A DNA stretch of 64,000 nt, taken from NCBI RefSeq assembly GCF_002220865.2, contig NZ_NHRJ02000006.1, positions 1 to 64,000 on the forward strand, written 5' to 3'. Shown piece by piece: positions 15,917 through 24,921 of the stretch. The position numbers and the translations under genes were made by a program. The notes under the pieces were generated by a model, which ran no database searches, was not told the DNA's origin, and worked only from the letters and a program-made list of their open reading frames with translations. Numbering within the stretch: the stretch's first letter is position 1; every line of letters starts with the position of its first letter. This DNA comes from Paenibacillus xerothermodurans (GTDB lineage Bacteria > Bacillota > Bacilli > Paenibacillales > NBRC-103111).

Positions 15917-16318
15917 TTAGGAGTTTCTGCTGGGCGTGCAGTGATAATCTACGAATTGGTTGATCGGAAAAAGGAGAACTCTCGCTGTTCCTTCCAGGAT
16001 ACCTTGGTTGATTTCGATGAAATTTTTCCCGCTGCGCACGTATTGGCCTTGCAGGCTGCCTATCGCTTCCACGTCGATCGAAACATCGTATGGTTTGGTT
16101 TCGACGTCTTTTTGATTCAAATAAATATAGAACGACGTGGCGTAATAAATTTTCATGCCTTGTACGACAAAATGGTCGTGGTGCACTTCGGTCATAAATC
16201 CGGTCACCGCGTCACCACCAGGCAGCTCCACCCGGAAGATGCCGCCTATTAGCGACTGGAGCCGCTGTGCCAACGTTGTTTTCTCGGGCAAGGGACAGCC
16301 GTGCTTAGTCAATGTCAT
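15917..16318 (-). CDS. Conserved-looking hypothetical protein (possibly LSm/DUF2642-like)
   Basis: The product has 133 residues with GAAGGAGATATGC before the ATG. The central part (LIGGIFRVELPGGDAVTGFM then VHHDHFVVQG) resembles the short beta-barrel repeats of Bacillales DUF2642/Sm-like proteins, where 'G..V.V.T..G...G.L..V..DH' is typical. The C-terminal half repeats a beta pattern (GSLQGQYVRSGKNFIEINQG). No signal peptide or membrane span is present. The family call is tentative. Confidence 0.45.
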   Translation of the reverse strand: MTLTKHGCPLPEKTTLAQRLQSLIGGIFRVELPGGDAVTGFMTEVHHDHFVVQGMKIYYATSFYIYLNQKDVETKPYDVSIDVEAIGSLQGQYVRSGKNFIEINQGILEGTARVLLFPINQFVDYHCTPSRNS

Positions 16319-16406
16319 AACGCATATCTCCTTCTCTCATCAAGTCATACATTCTATGAGAGCAAGTCTTAAATGGTATATGCTGTTGACGGCGCCGCGC
16401 GACACT

Positions 16407-16450
16407 AAAAAAGCTTAGCCGCGCACCTCCAGGTGGTGCAGACTAAGCTT
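16407..16450 (-). terminator. Intrinsic terminator of the DUF1284 gene
   Basis: AAGCTTAG (16411-16418) pairs with CTAAGCTT (16443-16450), and GCACC/GGTGGTGC pairs inside. On the minus strand the stem is followed by a run of T. It lies about 35 bases past the stop at 16484. Confidence 0.75.
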
Positions 16451-16483
16451 GCTTCATTTCTGGCGGCCATCCGCCACCCTACG

Positions 16484-16906
16484 TCAACCAGACACAGCAG
16501 GCAGCTTTCGCCCTTCGTTTACGAGCAATACGCCTTCTTTGCATAATCCCAACGGCTCCCATCGGCAATTGGCGCATAGCCGGCTGATATCATCCGGCAC
16601 GACATTGGTGTTGATGCTGCTGCACAGTTGCTCCCAACTTATAACGCTGCCCAGTTCGACGTCAACCGTGTCGAGTACCGCAGCATCTTTCAAGTAGATA
16701 CCTTCATTGTGGCAGTGGGGGTGCTGATCTGCAGGATAAGCCTGACAAATATCATCAGGTCCTTCGATGATCTCGATCAATGTTTCAGGATGAAGCCGCA
16801 GCGTTTCATAAATCGATGTCATGTTTGCGCAAAATTGTTCCGAATAACCTTTTCCCCGATAACCTAACAAACAAAGAACATGATGTCCACGCAGTCGAAT
16901 ATTCAT
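16484..16906 (-). CDS. DUF1284 family protein
   Basis: The product has 140 residues with GGAAGGGG before the ATG. It shows the DUF1284 pattern: an N-terminal LRGHHVLCLLGYRGKGYSEQF, then a DDIC motif followed by a PHCH cluster, and a C-terminal CANCRWEPLGLC. Conserved Cys and His suggest a metal or iron-sulfur site, but no activity is established for the family to my knowledge. It is a single gene with its own terminator. Confidence 0.8.
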   Translation of the reverse strand: MNIRLRGHHVLCLLGYRGKGYSEQFCANMTSIYETLRLHPETLIEIIEGPDDICQAYPADQHPHCHNEGIYLKDAAVLDTVDVELGSVISWEQLCSSINTNVVPDDISRLCANCRWEPLGLCKEGVLLVNEGRKLPAVSG

Positions 16907-16995
16907 TCATGCATCCCCTTCCGGTGAGAATCGTCAACCTGATTATACCATTCGGGGTTTACATTTGTCCCTTATTGTTTGGCGTTCACGGAAGG

Positions 16996-17467
16996 TTAGG
17001 AGATCTGGCTAATTTTCTTTTTCGCCCGCTGCAAAGCATTGTCCACACGCTTAGGGTTAATGCCAGTATTAGCCGCGGTTTCGGTAAATGAGTAGCCCCG
17101 CAGGTAAGAAATGACCAACGGTTCGCTCCGTATGTGTGAGTTTGCTCAAGAAATGCTGAAGACGCTGCTGCTGAGCGGTTACCTGCTCATGTTCCAGAAC
17201 ATACTGCTCAGGCTGAGCGGATTTCTCATCAGGCATGAGATCGATCAGCGGCCGCCGGCTGTCGTCATCGTGCGCAGCCTCCAGCAGCGGTTGGCAGTGA
17301 TTCAATATTTTTTGCTTTTTTCGTGTGGTTTGCTTCAAAACGCTGATCATAGCATTTTTCATATGGAGCCGTGCGAATGGGCCAAAGCTTCCTTTGTCAG
17401 TCTCAAACTTTACGAGAGCCATCCATAGACCTACGCATCCTGCTGGATAAAAATCCTCTTGTGTCAC
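16996..17467 (-). pseudogene. SigH (Spo0H)-like sigma-70 factor, frameshifted
   Basis: The first part (TQEDFYPAGCVGLWMALVKF, then GSFGPFARLHMKNAMISVLK) is sigma region 2. The frame then drifts into VGHFLPAGLLIYRNRG and stops. One base away the other frame reads LVISYLRGYSFTETAANTG and ends with RVDNALQRAKKKISQIS (stop 16996-16998). This is a region 4 helix-turn-helix with the NALQRxKxK end of SigH-type factors. The break lies near 17115-17122. The N-terminal part of region 2 is also short: upstream codons in frame (AKKFFALG) look related but meet a stop without a start. It is either a decayed gene or a sequencing frameshift on a gene with an unusual start. Confidence 0.8.
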
Positions 17468-17724
17468 CCCGAGGGCAAAAAACTTTTTGCTGTATGTCCG
17501 TATGTTAGGGCGATAGAATTCTAGTAAACGGTCGAAGTTTTAACATAATGTTAGGATGCGGTTAACTTTTCACGAATTCACAGTCGTTCTTGCAGTTATC
17601 GGCCGTCAGAATATAAGTGCGCTGTGCAGTCCACAATACATATAATCCCATTTGACAGTTAGCATCCTGTGCAAAGGATGTGGTATAGTGGAGGACAAAC
17701 AAAAAAGTTTGGAGGGGATTCTCT

Positions 17725-18885
17725 GTGAATTCATTTACGTTTTATAACCCAACCCGCCTCATCTTTGGCAAAGGCTCGCTGGATCAGCTGCCCGATCAAC
17801 TGCCACAAAACGTTCGTGTTTTGGTGGTGTATGGCGGAGGCAGCATCAAAAGAAACGGTGTATATGACGGTGCTATGGAGCACCTGAAAAAGCTGAACGC
17901 CCAAGTCTTCGAGTTGGCCGGGGTCGAACCGAATCCTCGCCTGAGCACTGTACATAGAGGTGTCGAAATCTGTAAAAAAGAAAACATCGCGTACCTGCTC
18001 GCCTTGGGCGGCGGCAGTGTCATCGACTGTGTTAAGGCAATCGCGGTTGGCGCGAAATACGAAGGCGATGTATGGGATATCATCACTCGTAAAGCGACGC
18101 CTACGGACGCTCTGCCTTTCGGCACGGTTCTGACACTGGCTGCTACGGGCTCGGAAATGAACGCCGGCTCCGTCATCACAAACTGGGAAACACAGGAAAA
18201 ATATGGCTGGGGAAGTCCTCTCACATTCCCAAAATTTTCGATTTTGGATCCACAGTTCACTTTCACGGTGCCGAGAGACCAGACGATTTATGGAATGGTT
18301 GATATTATGTCGCACGTGTTTGAGCAGTATTTCCATCACACGGACAATGCCCCTGTGCAGACCGGCTTCTGCGAGGCCATTCTCCGGACTGTTATAGACA
18401 CCGCGCCAAAGCTGGTGGAAGATCTTGAAAATTTTGAGCACCGCGAGACGATTCTGTACTCCGGTACGATGGCGTTGAACGGCACGTTGTCGATGGGTAT
18501 CCAGGGCGACTGGGCAACTCATAATATCGAGCATGCGGTGAGCGCCGTATACGATATTCCTCATGGCGGAGGCTTGGCTATCCTGTTCCCGAACTGGATG
18601 CATCATGTGCTGGACGCTGGCGTGGACCGCTTCAAGCGTTTGGCCGTCAATGTGTTTGGAGTGAATCCAGCCGGAAAATCCGACCGTGATATCGCGGTAG
18701 AAGGTATTCAAGCGCTGCGCGACTTCTGGACTTCAATCGGCGCTCCTAGCCGACTTGCGGACTATGAAATCGGCGATGACAAATTGGAGCTCATGGCGGA
18801 CAAAGCGATGGTCAACGGTCCATTCGGCCACTTCAAGAAGCTGGAACGTGACGACGTTCTTGCGATCTATCGCGCGTCGCTGTAA
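17725..18885 (+). CDS. Iron-containing alcohol dehydrogenase (BdhA/YugJ-like)
   Basis: The product has 386 residues from a GTG preceded by GGAGGGG. It starts [19 protein letters not shown], typical of NADPH-dependent butanol dehydrogenases. The nucleotide loops are YGGGSIK (36-42) and [13 protein letters not shown]. The predicted metal ligands are D193 and H197 (DIMSHVFE), H266 and H280 ([18 protein letters not shown]). It would interconvert aldehydes and alcohols in the cytoplasm. It is a single gene. Upstream, a TTGACA at 17654 and a TATAGT 26 bases later are too far apart to be called a promoter; a CATCCT/AGGATG dyad lies between them. Confidence 0.92.
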   Translation: MNSFTFYNPTRLIFGKGSLDQLPDQLPQNVRVLVVYGGGSIKRNGVYDGAMEHLKKLNAQVFELAGVEPNPRLSTVHRGVEICKKENIAYLLALGGGSVIDCVKAIAVGAKYEGDVWDIITRKATPTDALPFGTVLTLAATGSEMNAGSVITNWETQEKYGWGSPLTFPKFSILDPQFTFTVPRDQTIYGMVDIMSHVFEQYFHHTDNAPVQTGFCEAILRTVIDTAPKLVEDLENFEHRETILYSGTMALNGTLSMGIQGDWATHNIEHAVSAVYDIPHGGGLAILFPNWMHHVLDAGVDRFKRLAVNVFGVNPAGKSDRDIAVEGIQALRDFWTSIGAPSRLADYEIGDDKLELMADKAMVNGPFGHFKKLERDDVLAIYRASL

Positions 18886-19265
18886 GGCAGCTCCGACCTC
18901 GGCTCGAGCGAGAACAGCGGCAGCCCTTCCGGCACCGTGCTAAAGTAATGCGACCGGTCGGCGCTATGTCCCACTCACTCGGGGACCGCCTGACGATAAA
19001 GACATCCCAAGAAATACAGTCGCGAGTGCTGCTTGTGGCAGTAGAGAATTGATATAAGCATATAGTGATAGCGTGTGAATTGGCATTATAATTCGCACGC
19101 TATTTTTGATTTAAAAGCTATTTTGTAAAATATTGTTGCTACATAGAAAGACCAATCCTTAGTGCCCAAGAAGCTTCTCCTAAAATATAAGCTCTATGCA
19201 GTTCGCATACAACATCATGGTCAGATGACTCATATTTTCTCATTTTCATGATTAATCCTCACCCC
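18886..19265. other. Intergenic region between alcohol dehydrogenase and methyltransferase
   Basis: It holds a plus-strand terminator at 19069-19106 and nothing else that I can support. A short minus-strand frame at about 18897-18980 reads like protein (SHYFSTVPEGLPLF) but has no proper start. Confidence 0.45.
19069..19106 (+). terminator. Intrinsic terminator, plus strand
   Basis: TAGCGTGTGAATT (19069-19081) pairs with AATTCGCACGCTA with one mismatch and is followed by TTTTTG. It lies about 185 bases downstream of the alcohol dehydrogenase. Confidence 0.7.
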
Positions 19266-20213
19266 CTAGCTGCACACCAGAATCTGCCGCGCGAAGGCGC
19301 CTTTTCTCACCACGCAGCGATCAGAGATTGTCAAGCCAGCCTGCACGATATCCCCATCGATGGTTTCCGTTGCAATAATTACGACTCGGCCCGCCAAGCG
19401 ACGTGCTGCTGCCAGCATCTCCAAACGCTGCTCGGACGACAACTTTGAGCACAGGTTATACGGCAGATCAACGATGGCGGCATCGTAACTGCCGCTTAGC
19501 GATCTGATGTCCCCTATGGACACTACATCGGGCATTCCGAAGTGCGCTAAATTCACGCGCGCTCCTCTGACGGCCAACGGATTGATATCATATCCGACAA
19601 TGTCGATTCCCATGGAAAGTGCTTCAATTAACACCGTTCCGATGCCGCAGCACGGGTCCACAGCCTTCACCCCGGGCGTGCGCGGAACGGCAATGTTAGC
19701 CACCGCCCGCGCAACACGCGTGCTGAGCGCCGTGGAGTAATTTTGCGGCTTGTCATTGTGCTGCAGCCACACCGCTTCGCTTGTGCGGCATTCGCCGAAC
19801 AACCAGCGTCCTTCCGCGTAAGCGATGCCGTATAACCGCTGCGGCTGGCGCATGTCCGCTCGACCGCGTACGTGGGCTCCCAGCTCTCGCTCGATCGCGC
19901 GCTGCTCATTATAGTCGGCATCGCCATCGGCCTCAACGTACACAATCTTGAAAGTGTGCCCGCCCAGCTCCAGCTCTCGTATTTGGTCGGTAATGGCGCT
20001 TAAGCTGTCACCCATGTATTTGACCGTCAGCCGCTTCTTCATAAACGGACTCCGGCTCGGGTCAAGTTCGATTCCGCTTTCCAGATATCCTTGCCTTGGC
20101 TCAACGCCAAACAAGGTGCGCAGCTCCAGCCTGCACAGCGGCAGTTCATCCTCATGGCATGTGTAAGTATACAAAAAAGTTTGCATTTGCAAACGACTTG
20201 GGACATTCAACAT
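19266..20213 (-). CDS. TRM11/UPF0020-type RNA (guanine-N2) methyltransferase
   Basis: The product has 315 residues from the ATG at 20213 (GAAGGATAC upstream); the frame continues to 20270. The N-terminal half is a THUMP-like region (LYGIAYAEGRWLFGE). The C-terminal Rossmann fold has the AdoMet motif DPCCGIGTVLIEAL and the catalytic motif DLPYNL, the D-P-P-Y type element of base-amino methyltransferases. Targets in this family are tRNA or rRNA guanines; the exact site is not predictable. It is a single gene. Confidence 0.82.
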   Translation of the reverse strand: MLNVPSRLQMQTFLYTYTCHEDELPLCRLELRTLFGVEPRQGYLESGIELDPSRSPFMKKRLTVKYMGDSLSAITDQIRELELGGHTFKIVYVEADGDADYNEQRAIERELGAHVRGRADMRQPQRLYGIAYAEGRWLFGECRTSEAVWLQHNDKPQNYSTALSTRVARAVANIAVPRTPGVKAVDPCCGIGTVLIEALSMGIDIVGYDINPLAVRGARVNLAHFGMPDVVSIGDIRSLSGSYDAAIVDLPYNLCSKLSSEQRLEMLAAARRLAGRVVIIATETIDGDIVQAGLTISDRCVVRKGAFARQILVCS

Positions 20214-20332
20214 GTATCCTTCTTTCCAATGGTTGTGATGGGTTGCGTTCAGTCTATCACGTAAGGGCATTGTATGATAGCTTTAAAGGAAGGAACTACA
20301 GCCAATGAACAGTTTCTGAAAGGAAAAAACTA

Positions 20333-20361
20333 AAGGATCTTAACACGAAGGTCCTTCTTTT
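20333..20361 (+). terminator. Hairpin with U-tract upstream of a small membrane protein gene
   Basis: AAGGATCTT (20333-20341) pairs with AAGGTCCTT (20348-20356; one G-U pair), then CTTTTG. It is 20 bases before the ATG at 20380, so it could be a leader attenuator rather than the end of an upstream transcript, as no plus-strand gene precedes it for more than 1.4 kb. Confidence 0.5.
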
Positions 20362-20379
20362 GAAAAATGGAGTGTTTTC

Positions 20380-20592
20380 ATGGAAATTATTATTGGTCTA
20401 TCTTTTATACTGATATTATTAATTACTTTGGCATGGATAAGTATAAGGCATTTAATGAAAGGTATAAGAAATAGAAATGTTTTGACTATTTGCAAAGCAT
20501 TAGTTGGAGTTATTTTGGTGATTGGATCTTCTTACTTTGTTTACACAATGATTCAGCTATTCTTAAATGCTCCTGGTTCGGATTTTAGATGA
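20380..20592 (+). CDS. Small two-helix membrane protein
   Basis: The product has 70 residues with GGAG 7 bases before the ATG. Two hydrophobic segments are obvious, IIIGLSFILILLITLAWISI (about 3-22) and ALVGVILVIGSSYFVYTMIQ (about 40-59), joined by a basic loop (KGIRNRN). The short C-terminus ends SDFR. Its codons are AT-rich compared with the neighbours. I do not recognise the family. Its stop overlaps the ATG of a GGDEF fragment (ATGA). Confidence 0.6.
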   Translation: MEIIIGLSFILILLITLAWISIRHLMKGIRNRNVLTICKALVGVILVIGSSYFVYTMIQLFLNAPGSDFR

Positions 20593-20681
20593 GTTATGAC
20601 CAGCTGATCAAGAATGCCGATGACGCTATGTATTGAGCCAAGACAACTGCTAAGAACCAAGTTATTTATTCGAGCAAATGC
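20589..20681 (+). pseudogene. Remnant of a GGDEF (diguanylate cyclase) C-terminus
   Basis: Read from the ATG at 20589, the codons give YDQLIKNADDAMY, a TGA (20634-20636), then AKTTAKNQVIYSSKC. This matches the end of GGDEF domains, where 'LL..AD.ALY.AK..GRN.V' is nearly invariant. Upstream in this frame there is a stop at once, so only about 30 codons remain and they carry a nonsense codon. The remainder of the enzyme, including the GGDEF motif, is not in the vicinity. Confidence 0.7.
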
Positions 20682-20720
20682 TGCTTTTATCCGAAGCCGA
20701 ATAATGACTGCAGCAACGTG

Positions 20721-20758
20721 AAAAAGGAACCTACACCTGAAGGTTGGTTCCTTTTTCT
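20721..20758. terminator. Bidirectional intrinsic terminator
   Basis: AAAAAGGAACC (20721-20731) pairs with GGTTCCTTTTT (20746-20756), and ACCT/AGGT pairs inside. Flanking A and T runs make it active in both directions. It is probably the old terminator of the lost GGDEF gene. Confidence 0.8.
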
Positions 20759-20909
20759 TGCGTCACAGCAGTGGCATCGGCAATGTACTGTGTACTTATA
20801 ACATCTGTGCTGTTCATTGAACGCTGATGAATAAAATCTGAGGTTGTTCAGCGTTTTCGAAGTAAATTGATAGGTGTTTGCTCAGTCGCAGGAGTGTCGC
20901 TGTGCTTTT

Positions 20910-21974
20910 TTATTCATCGGACACTTTACCGGCTCTATTGGTTTGAGTAGGGAGAGAATCCCAAAAGCTTGTATCAACGGTATCGATAGAACCATCTGCA
21001 ATAGCTCTCACCGTCGAAGCTAAGGTGGTAATCGTTTGTTTAATGAGGTAACCGTTACTTTTTTGTCCAAGCGCGTAGGATTCGATGTAGTGATCGGACA
21101 TGCCCCGCATTTCGAACAGAAGAGTGGATATATCATAACGGACAGCTGCTCCGTTGCGTCCGATTTCTTCACCGGAACCGCCATTGTATTTTCCAATGTG
21201 GCCCCAACCCGTATTCTCGATAGCATGATACACGACTGCACCTAGTTTTTTAGAACGTTCTAGGACATCAGGCTTGACTTGAGAATTAGTCGGATAAAGA
21301 ATGGATCCCGAAACAAGTTCGCCATCTGTTTGGCTGGTAGTTCCTTGATGATGCAGGTCAATCATGTAGTCGATATGATATTTTTCAAATACATTTTCAT
21401 ATAAGGCTTTCACTTCAGCTTCCATGCTGCTTATTGGTTTATCATGTTCACGATTCAAATCTATCTCGTTTGCATTATACCGCGTTAAGTGGCGGTCTCC
21501 ATCAGCCAAGTAGTTCTCCAAGGAAAAATTAACATCACCCATGGCACCATCGGCATTTAACATAGGGATAATTAAGATATTCACTTTATCCAAGACATCT
21601 TTTGTTTTGTTTGTGCCTAAGTGCTTGATGAATTCAAGCGCTCCTTCCGTTGTCAGCTGTTCGTTTCCATGCTGCTGAGTTAAAAATAGAATGGTAGGGT
21701 TAGCAGGATTCGATATGTATTTTGACAAATAAATATCCCTGCCCTTCACAGTTTGACCGATGATCTCCAAATCCATTGACTTTTGCTTAGTATCTTGTGT
21801 TTTCAAGTATCCTACCATGCTGTCATACGTGTGAAGAATTGAAGTTTGGATAGAGCCTTGACCAGCTCCTGGTCCATTCCCCACTGCACCAACTGGGGCA
21901 GCGCCAACGGAAACAGCGCTTATTGCCATAAGACTGGATAGAGTAACGGACAAGATCTTCTTTTTTAAATTCAT
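20910..21974 (-). CDS. Secreted M14 zinc carboxypeptidase
   Basis: The product has 354 residues with a signal peptide (cleavage near GAAPVGAVG). Zinc ligands fit H102 and E105 in TQQHGNEQ and H208 or H209 in MIDLHHQG. The catalytic glutamate is E288 in LLFEMRG, and the substrate-binding NANEIDLNREHD block is present. M14 enzymes remove C-terminal amino acids from peptides or cut peptidoglycan stem peptides. It acts outside the cell. The gene is followed by no partner; the next gene upstream on the same strand is an MFS transporter. Its sequence is AT-richer than its neighbours. Confidence 0.88.
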   Translation of the reverse strand: MNLKKKILSVTLSSLMAISAVSVGAAPVGAVGNGPGAGQGSIQTSILHTYDSMVGYLKTQDTKQKSMDLEIIGQTVKGRDIYLSKYISNPANPTILFLTQQHGNEQLTTEGALEFIKHLGTNKTKDVLDKVNILIIPMLNADGAMGDVNFSLENYLADGDRHLTRYNANEIDLNREHDKPISSMEAEVKALYENVFEKYHIDYMIDLHHQGTTSQTDGELVSGSILYPTNSQVKPDVLERSKKLGAVVYHAIENTGWGHIGKYNGGSGEEIGRNGAAVRYDISTLLFEMRGMSDHYIESYALGQKSNGYLIKQTITTLASTVRAIADGSIDTVDTSFWDSLPTQTNRAGKVSDE

Positions 21975-22016
21975 ACATATCCTCCTTCACATTTTTTATA
22001 AAACGTTAAGAATTAT

Positions 22017-23282
22017 TTAACCTGCGCGTTCAACTGAAGGTTGAGATTTGCGCAATTGAAGCTTACGTATCTCCAAGCGGATTAATAAGGATACTACTAG
22101 AGCTGCCGCAAACAGTGCCGCGAAAATGTACAGTGTGCCGATATAGCTATTGGTCGCTTCACGTACCCACGTGGCCAGAATCGGCCCCGCCAATCCCGCT
22201 GCCGCCCATGCGGTCAAAATATAACCGTGAATCGCACCCAGCTGCTTCGTGCCGAACATGTCGCCGATGTAGGCCGGAATGGATGCAAAGCCGCCGCCAT
22301 AACACGTGAGAATCAAAAAGATTACAATCTGAAACAATTGTGCATTGGCCACCACCGGCAGCAGTAAAAATGCTGCGATTTGAATCAAGAAAAACGCGGT
22401 GTATGTATTCGGTCTGCCGATATAATCCGACAATGACGCCCAGCCGATGCGTCCCAGCCCATTAAACAATCCCATTAGCCCAACCATGGATGCGGCCGCA
22501 ATGGAGGTCATGTTTGCAATTTCTTGCGCCATTGGAGAGGCGACAGATATGATCGCGATACCACACGTAACATTAATAAACAGCATCAGCCATAGCATCC
22601 AGAACCGTGCGGTTTTCACCGCCTCGTTAGCCGTGAGCTGAGACAGATCCGCCTTCAGTTTCTTTTTCCCAGTCTCAACAGCCGTTTTGAATCCTTCCGG
22701 CATCCAGCCGGCCGGCGGCGGAGCGAGATACAGTGAGGAACTCAGCATCAAAGCGAAGTAACTCGTTCCCAATATGTAAAATGTGCTGGCGATCCCGACT
22801 GAATCGATCAGCTGTGCGATGATAGGGCTGCTGACCAGCGATGCAAAGCCGAAACCCATAATCGCCAAACCCGTGGCTAACCCCCTTCTGTCAGGGAACC
22901 ATTTGACGAGCGTGGACACCGGTGCGATATACCCGACCCCCAGACCAATACCGCCGCATACTCCGTAAAACAAGTATAACAAAGGCAGTGACGACAAGTG
23001 TACAGCCAGACCGGAGCCCGCTATCCCCACTCCAAAGAAGGCCGCGGCTAACAGTCCAGCCTTGCGCGGACCGTACTTCTCCACAAAATGGCCTAAGAAA
23101 GCTGCAGAAAGGCCAAGAAATAAGATAGCCAAGCTGAACGTGAACGTGACCTGCTGAAGGTCCCACCCAAATTGATTAATGAGTGGCTTGGTAAAGACAC
23201 TCCAGGCATACACGGAGCCGATCGAGATGTGGATTCCAACGGCCGCTGCGGCAATGAGCCAACGATTTTTGATCTTTTCCAT
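22017..23282 (-). CDS. MFS transporter of the OFA (oxalate/formate antiporter) type
   Basis: The product has 421 residues and about 12 membrane spans. The N-terminus (NRWLIAAAAVGIHISIGSVYAWSVFTKPL) is characteristic of the OFA subfamily, as are GGIGLGVGYIAPVSTLVKWF and FGTKQLGAIHGYILTAW. Known members exchange oxalate/formate or carry small monocarboxylates such as pyruvate. AAGGAG precedes the ATG by 8 bases. No oxalate or formate enzyme is adjacent, so the substrate remains open. Confidence 0.88.
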   Translation of the reverse strand: MEKIKNRWLIAAAAVGIHISIGSVYAWSVFTKPLINQFGWDLQQVTFTFSLAILFLGLSAAFLGHFVEKYGPRKAGLLAAAFFGVGIAGSGLAVHLSSLPLLYLFYGVCGGIGLGVGYIAPVSTLVKWFPDRRGLATGLAIMGFGFASLVSSPIIAQLIDSVGIASTFYILGTSYFALMLSSSLYLAPPPAGWMPEGFKTAVETGKKKLKADLSQLTANEAVKTARFWMLWLMLFINVTCGIAIISVASPMAQEIANMTSIAAASMVGLMGLFNGLGRIGWASLSDYIGRPNTYTAFFLIQIAAFLLLPVVANAQLFQIVIFLILTCYGGGFASIPAYIGDMFGTKQLGAIHGYILTAWAAAGLAGPILATWVREATNSYIGTLYIFAALFAAALVVSLLIRLEIRKLQLRKSQPSVERAG

Positions 23283-23721
23283 GAATCGCTCTCCTTCTCA
23301 TTTATGTACCGTACTTCAATGCCTCGTTGTTATCTCCGACTCCTGTGCAAACGCTTTCCTATTCGCAGTCCTGAATCCATATTGCCGGATAACCAGCGAG
23401 CAAAATACTCCCTCCTTAGTTCGACAACTTGCCCTATAAAAACAGTATAACTTTTCCAATTCATGGTTTCAATTTTTTTGTTGAAACCTAAGCTATCCTC
23501 CTTCACCCGGTACCAATATTGGTAAACCTCGGAATGCCAACGCCCGACTACAGCCTTAGCGCAGGTTCGTTATTCAACACAAATGCTAAATAGCTGTGCT
23601 TCGCCCCGTTGTTCTTTGCCATTTAAGGCTTTACCAAATATTTACTTGTACTTGTCCCACAGTTCACACTTCCTCTCTATAATGTAAACGCGGTCGTAAA
23701 AACGAAAGGAGGTTTTATTGG
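23283..23721. other. Intergenic region with two perfect dyads and a -10 box
   Basis: No gene is seen. A GGTTTCAA/TTGAAACC stem with an 8-base T-rich loop (23465-23488) and a 14-base palindrome TACCAATATTGGTA (23511-23524) lie between the divergent MFS and HupE-like genes. A TATAAT at 23678-23683 is well placed for the HupE-like gene, though no good -35 accompanies it. Confidence 0.6.
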
Positions 23722-24804
23722 TTGTTCACGAAACACCGCACAATCATTGTGATACTCATGCTCTGCTTCGGATTATTGGCGGCTCCTCCAGCTTCGGCGC
23801 ATACCGATAACAGCGAAGGTTTCTCCAAAGTGTCTGGAGAGCCCGGCAAGCTGAGGTATCATCTTATGCTCGATTACTTCGAACTTGGCCGCGTCGTGAT
23901 GCTGGAAGCCATGCCGGACATGCCTGCTACAGAGCTGGCACGCAAATTGGAGGAAAATCGGGCTGCTATTCTCACTTACATCCAAGACAATCTTAAGGTC
24001 TACATCAACGGACAACCGGTCGATGGCGCATTGGTGCAATCCTGGGTGGATACTAGAATCGGCCGCCTGTACGCCAATCTCGTTCTCGATTACCCCAACG
24101 CTTCCAATTCAAATGCGGTGGAAATCAGCTATGGAATTTTTTTCGATGACAACGACGAGCTTCACCGGAACATCACAAGCTATGAGCTGAACGGCCGTGA
24201 GGGGCAATACGTATTTAGTGCGCTGAACCGCGGGTTACCGTTAGGTGAAACCTGGTACATAGGACAAGCGATGCGCTTTATCCAGCTTGGGTTCCACCAT
24301 ATCATGATCGGGCTTGACCATATTTTATTTGTCGTGGCGTTGGTGCTCACGTCGAAGTCGGTCAGGGACGTGCTGAAAACCGTAACCATCTTCACCCTCG
24401 CCCACAGTGTGACGCTTGGATTGACAGCGCTAAATATTATTTCGGTGCCGTCTGAGACCGTGGAACCGCTCATTGCATTGAGCATAGCCTACGTCGCCAT
24501 TGAGACTTGCATCATGCGGCAAAATAAAGCGCGCCCATACATCGTGTTCGGCTTCGGCCTCATGCACGGTGTCGGCTTCGCCGGGGCTCTAGAGCTCACC
24601 GGTCCGCTGAAGGCCAGCTCGCTGTTGTCGCTAGGCGCATTTAACATTGGTGTAGAACTCGGGCAATTATTGGTCATTGGTCTGTTGTTCGTACCGTTGT
24701 TGCTTGTTCGCCGATATAACTGGGCCCGTCGTGTGGAAGCGGTCGCCATGGTCTCTGTGTTTGCACTTGGCTTTTTCTGGTATTGGGAGCGGATGCTCGC
24801 CTGA
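23722..24804 (+). CDS. HupE/UreJ-like membrane protein with extracytoplasmic domain
   Basis: The product has 360 residues from a TTG start with AAAGGAGG upstream. A signal peptide (PPASAHT) is followed by about 140 residues outside the membrane and then about six membrane helices. The first of these carries the family hallmark LGFHHIMIGLDHILFVVALV. Later helices contain HSVTLGLTAL and FGLMHGVGFAGAL. The His-rich hallmark resembles metal permeases of the HupE/UreJ group (nickel or cobalt). The metal role is an inference. The gene lies directly before the secreted phosphoesterase/propeller protein on the same strand, with 117 bases between them. Confidence 0.78.
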   Translation: MFTKHRTIIVILMLCFGLLAAPPASAHTDNSEGFSKVSGEPGKLRYHLMLDYFELGRVVMLEAMPDMPATELARKLEENRAAILTYIQDNLKVYINGQPVDGALVQSWVDTRIGRLYANLVLDYPNASNSNAVEISYGIFFDDNDELHRNITSYELNGREGQYVFSALNRGLPLGETWYIGQAMRFIQLGFHHIMIGLDHILFVVALVLTSKSVRDVLKTVTIFTLAHSVTLGLTALNIISVPSETVEPLIALSIAYVAIETCIMRQNKARPYIVFGFGLMHGVGFAGALELTGPLKASSLLSLGAFNIGVELGQLLVIGLLFVPLLLVRRYNWARRVEAVAMVSVFALGFFWYWERMLA

Positions 24805-24921
24805 CGTGCACGCCACCTACCGCGAAAGGGGGAATGCCACGAAAAAAAGCAGCTTGGCGAAGGACGGATAAGCATCTGGATTGGTTCAAACTTAACCCTG
24901 GTGGAAAGAGGAGGAGATGAA

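Noticed and set aside
17654-17693. TTGACA and TATAGT as a promoter for the alcohol dehydrogenase
   Set aside because: The spacer is 26 bases, too long for a sigma-A promoter, and a dyad fills the space.
17731-18711. Long minus-strand frame of 326 codons inside the alcohol dehydrogenase gene
   Set aside because: It lies antisense to an intact, clearly recognisable gene, has no ribosome binding site and its composition is that of a complementary shadow.
18897-18980. Minus-strand protein-like fragment SHYFSTVPEGLPLF
   Set aside because: It has a stop shortly upstream, no ribosome binding site, and overlaps the end of the alcohol dehydrogenase gene. I could not place it in a family.
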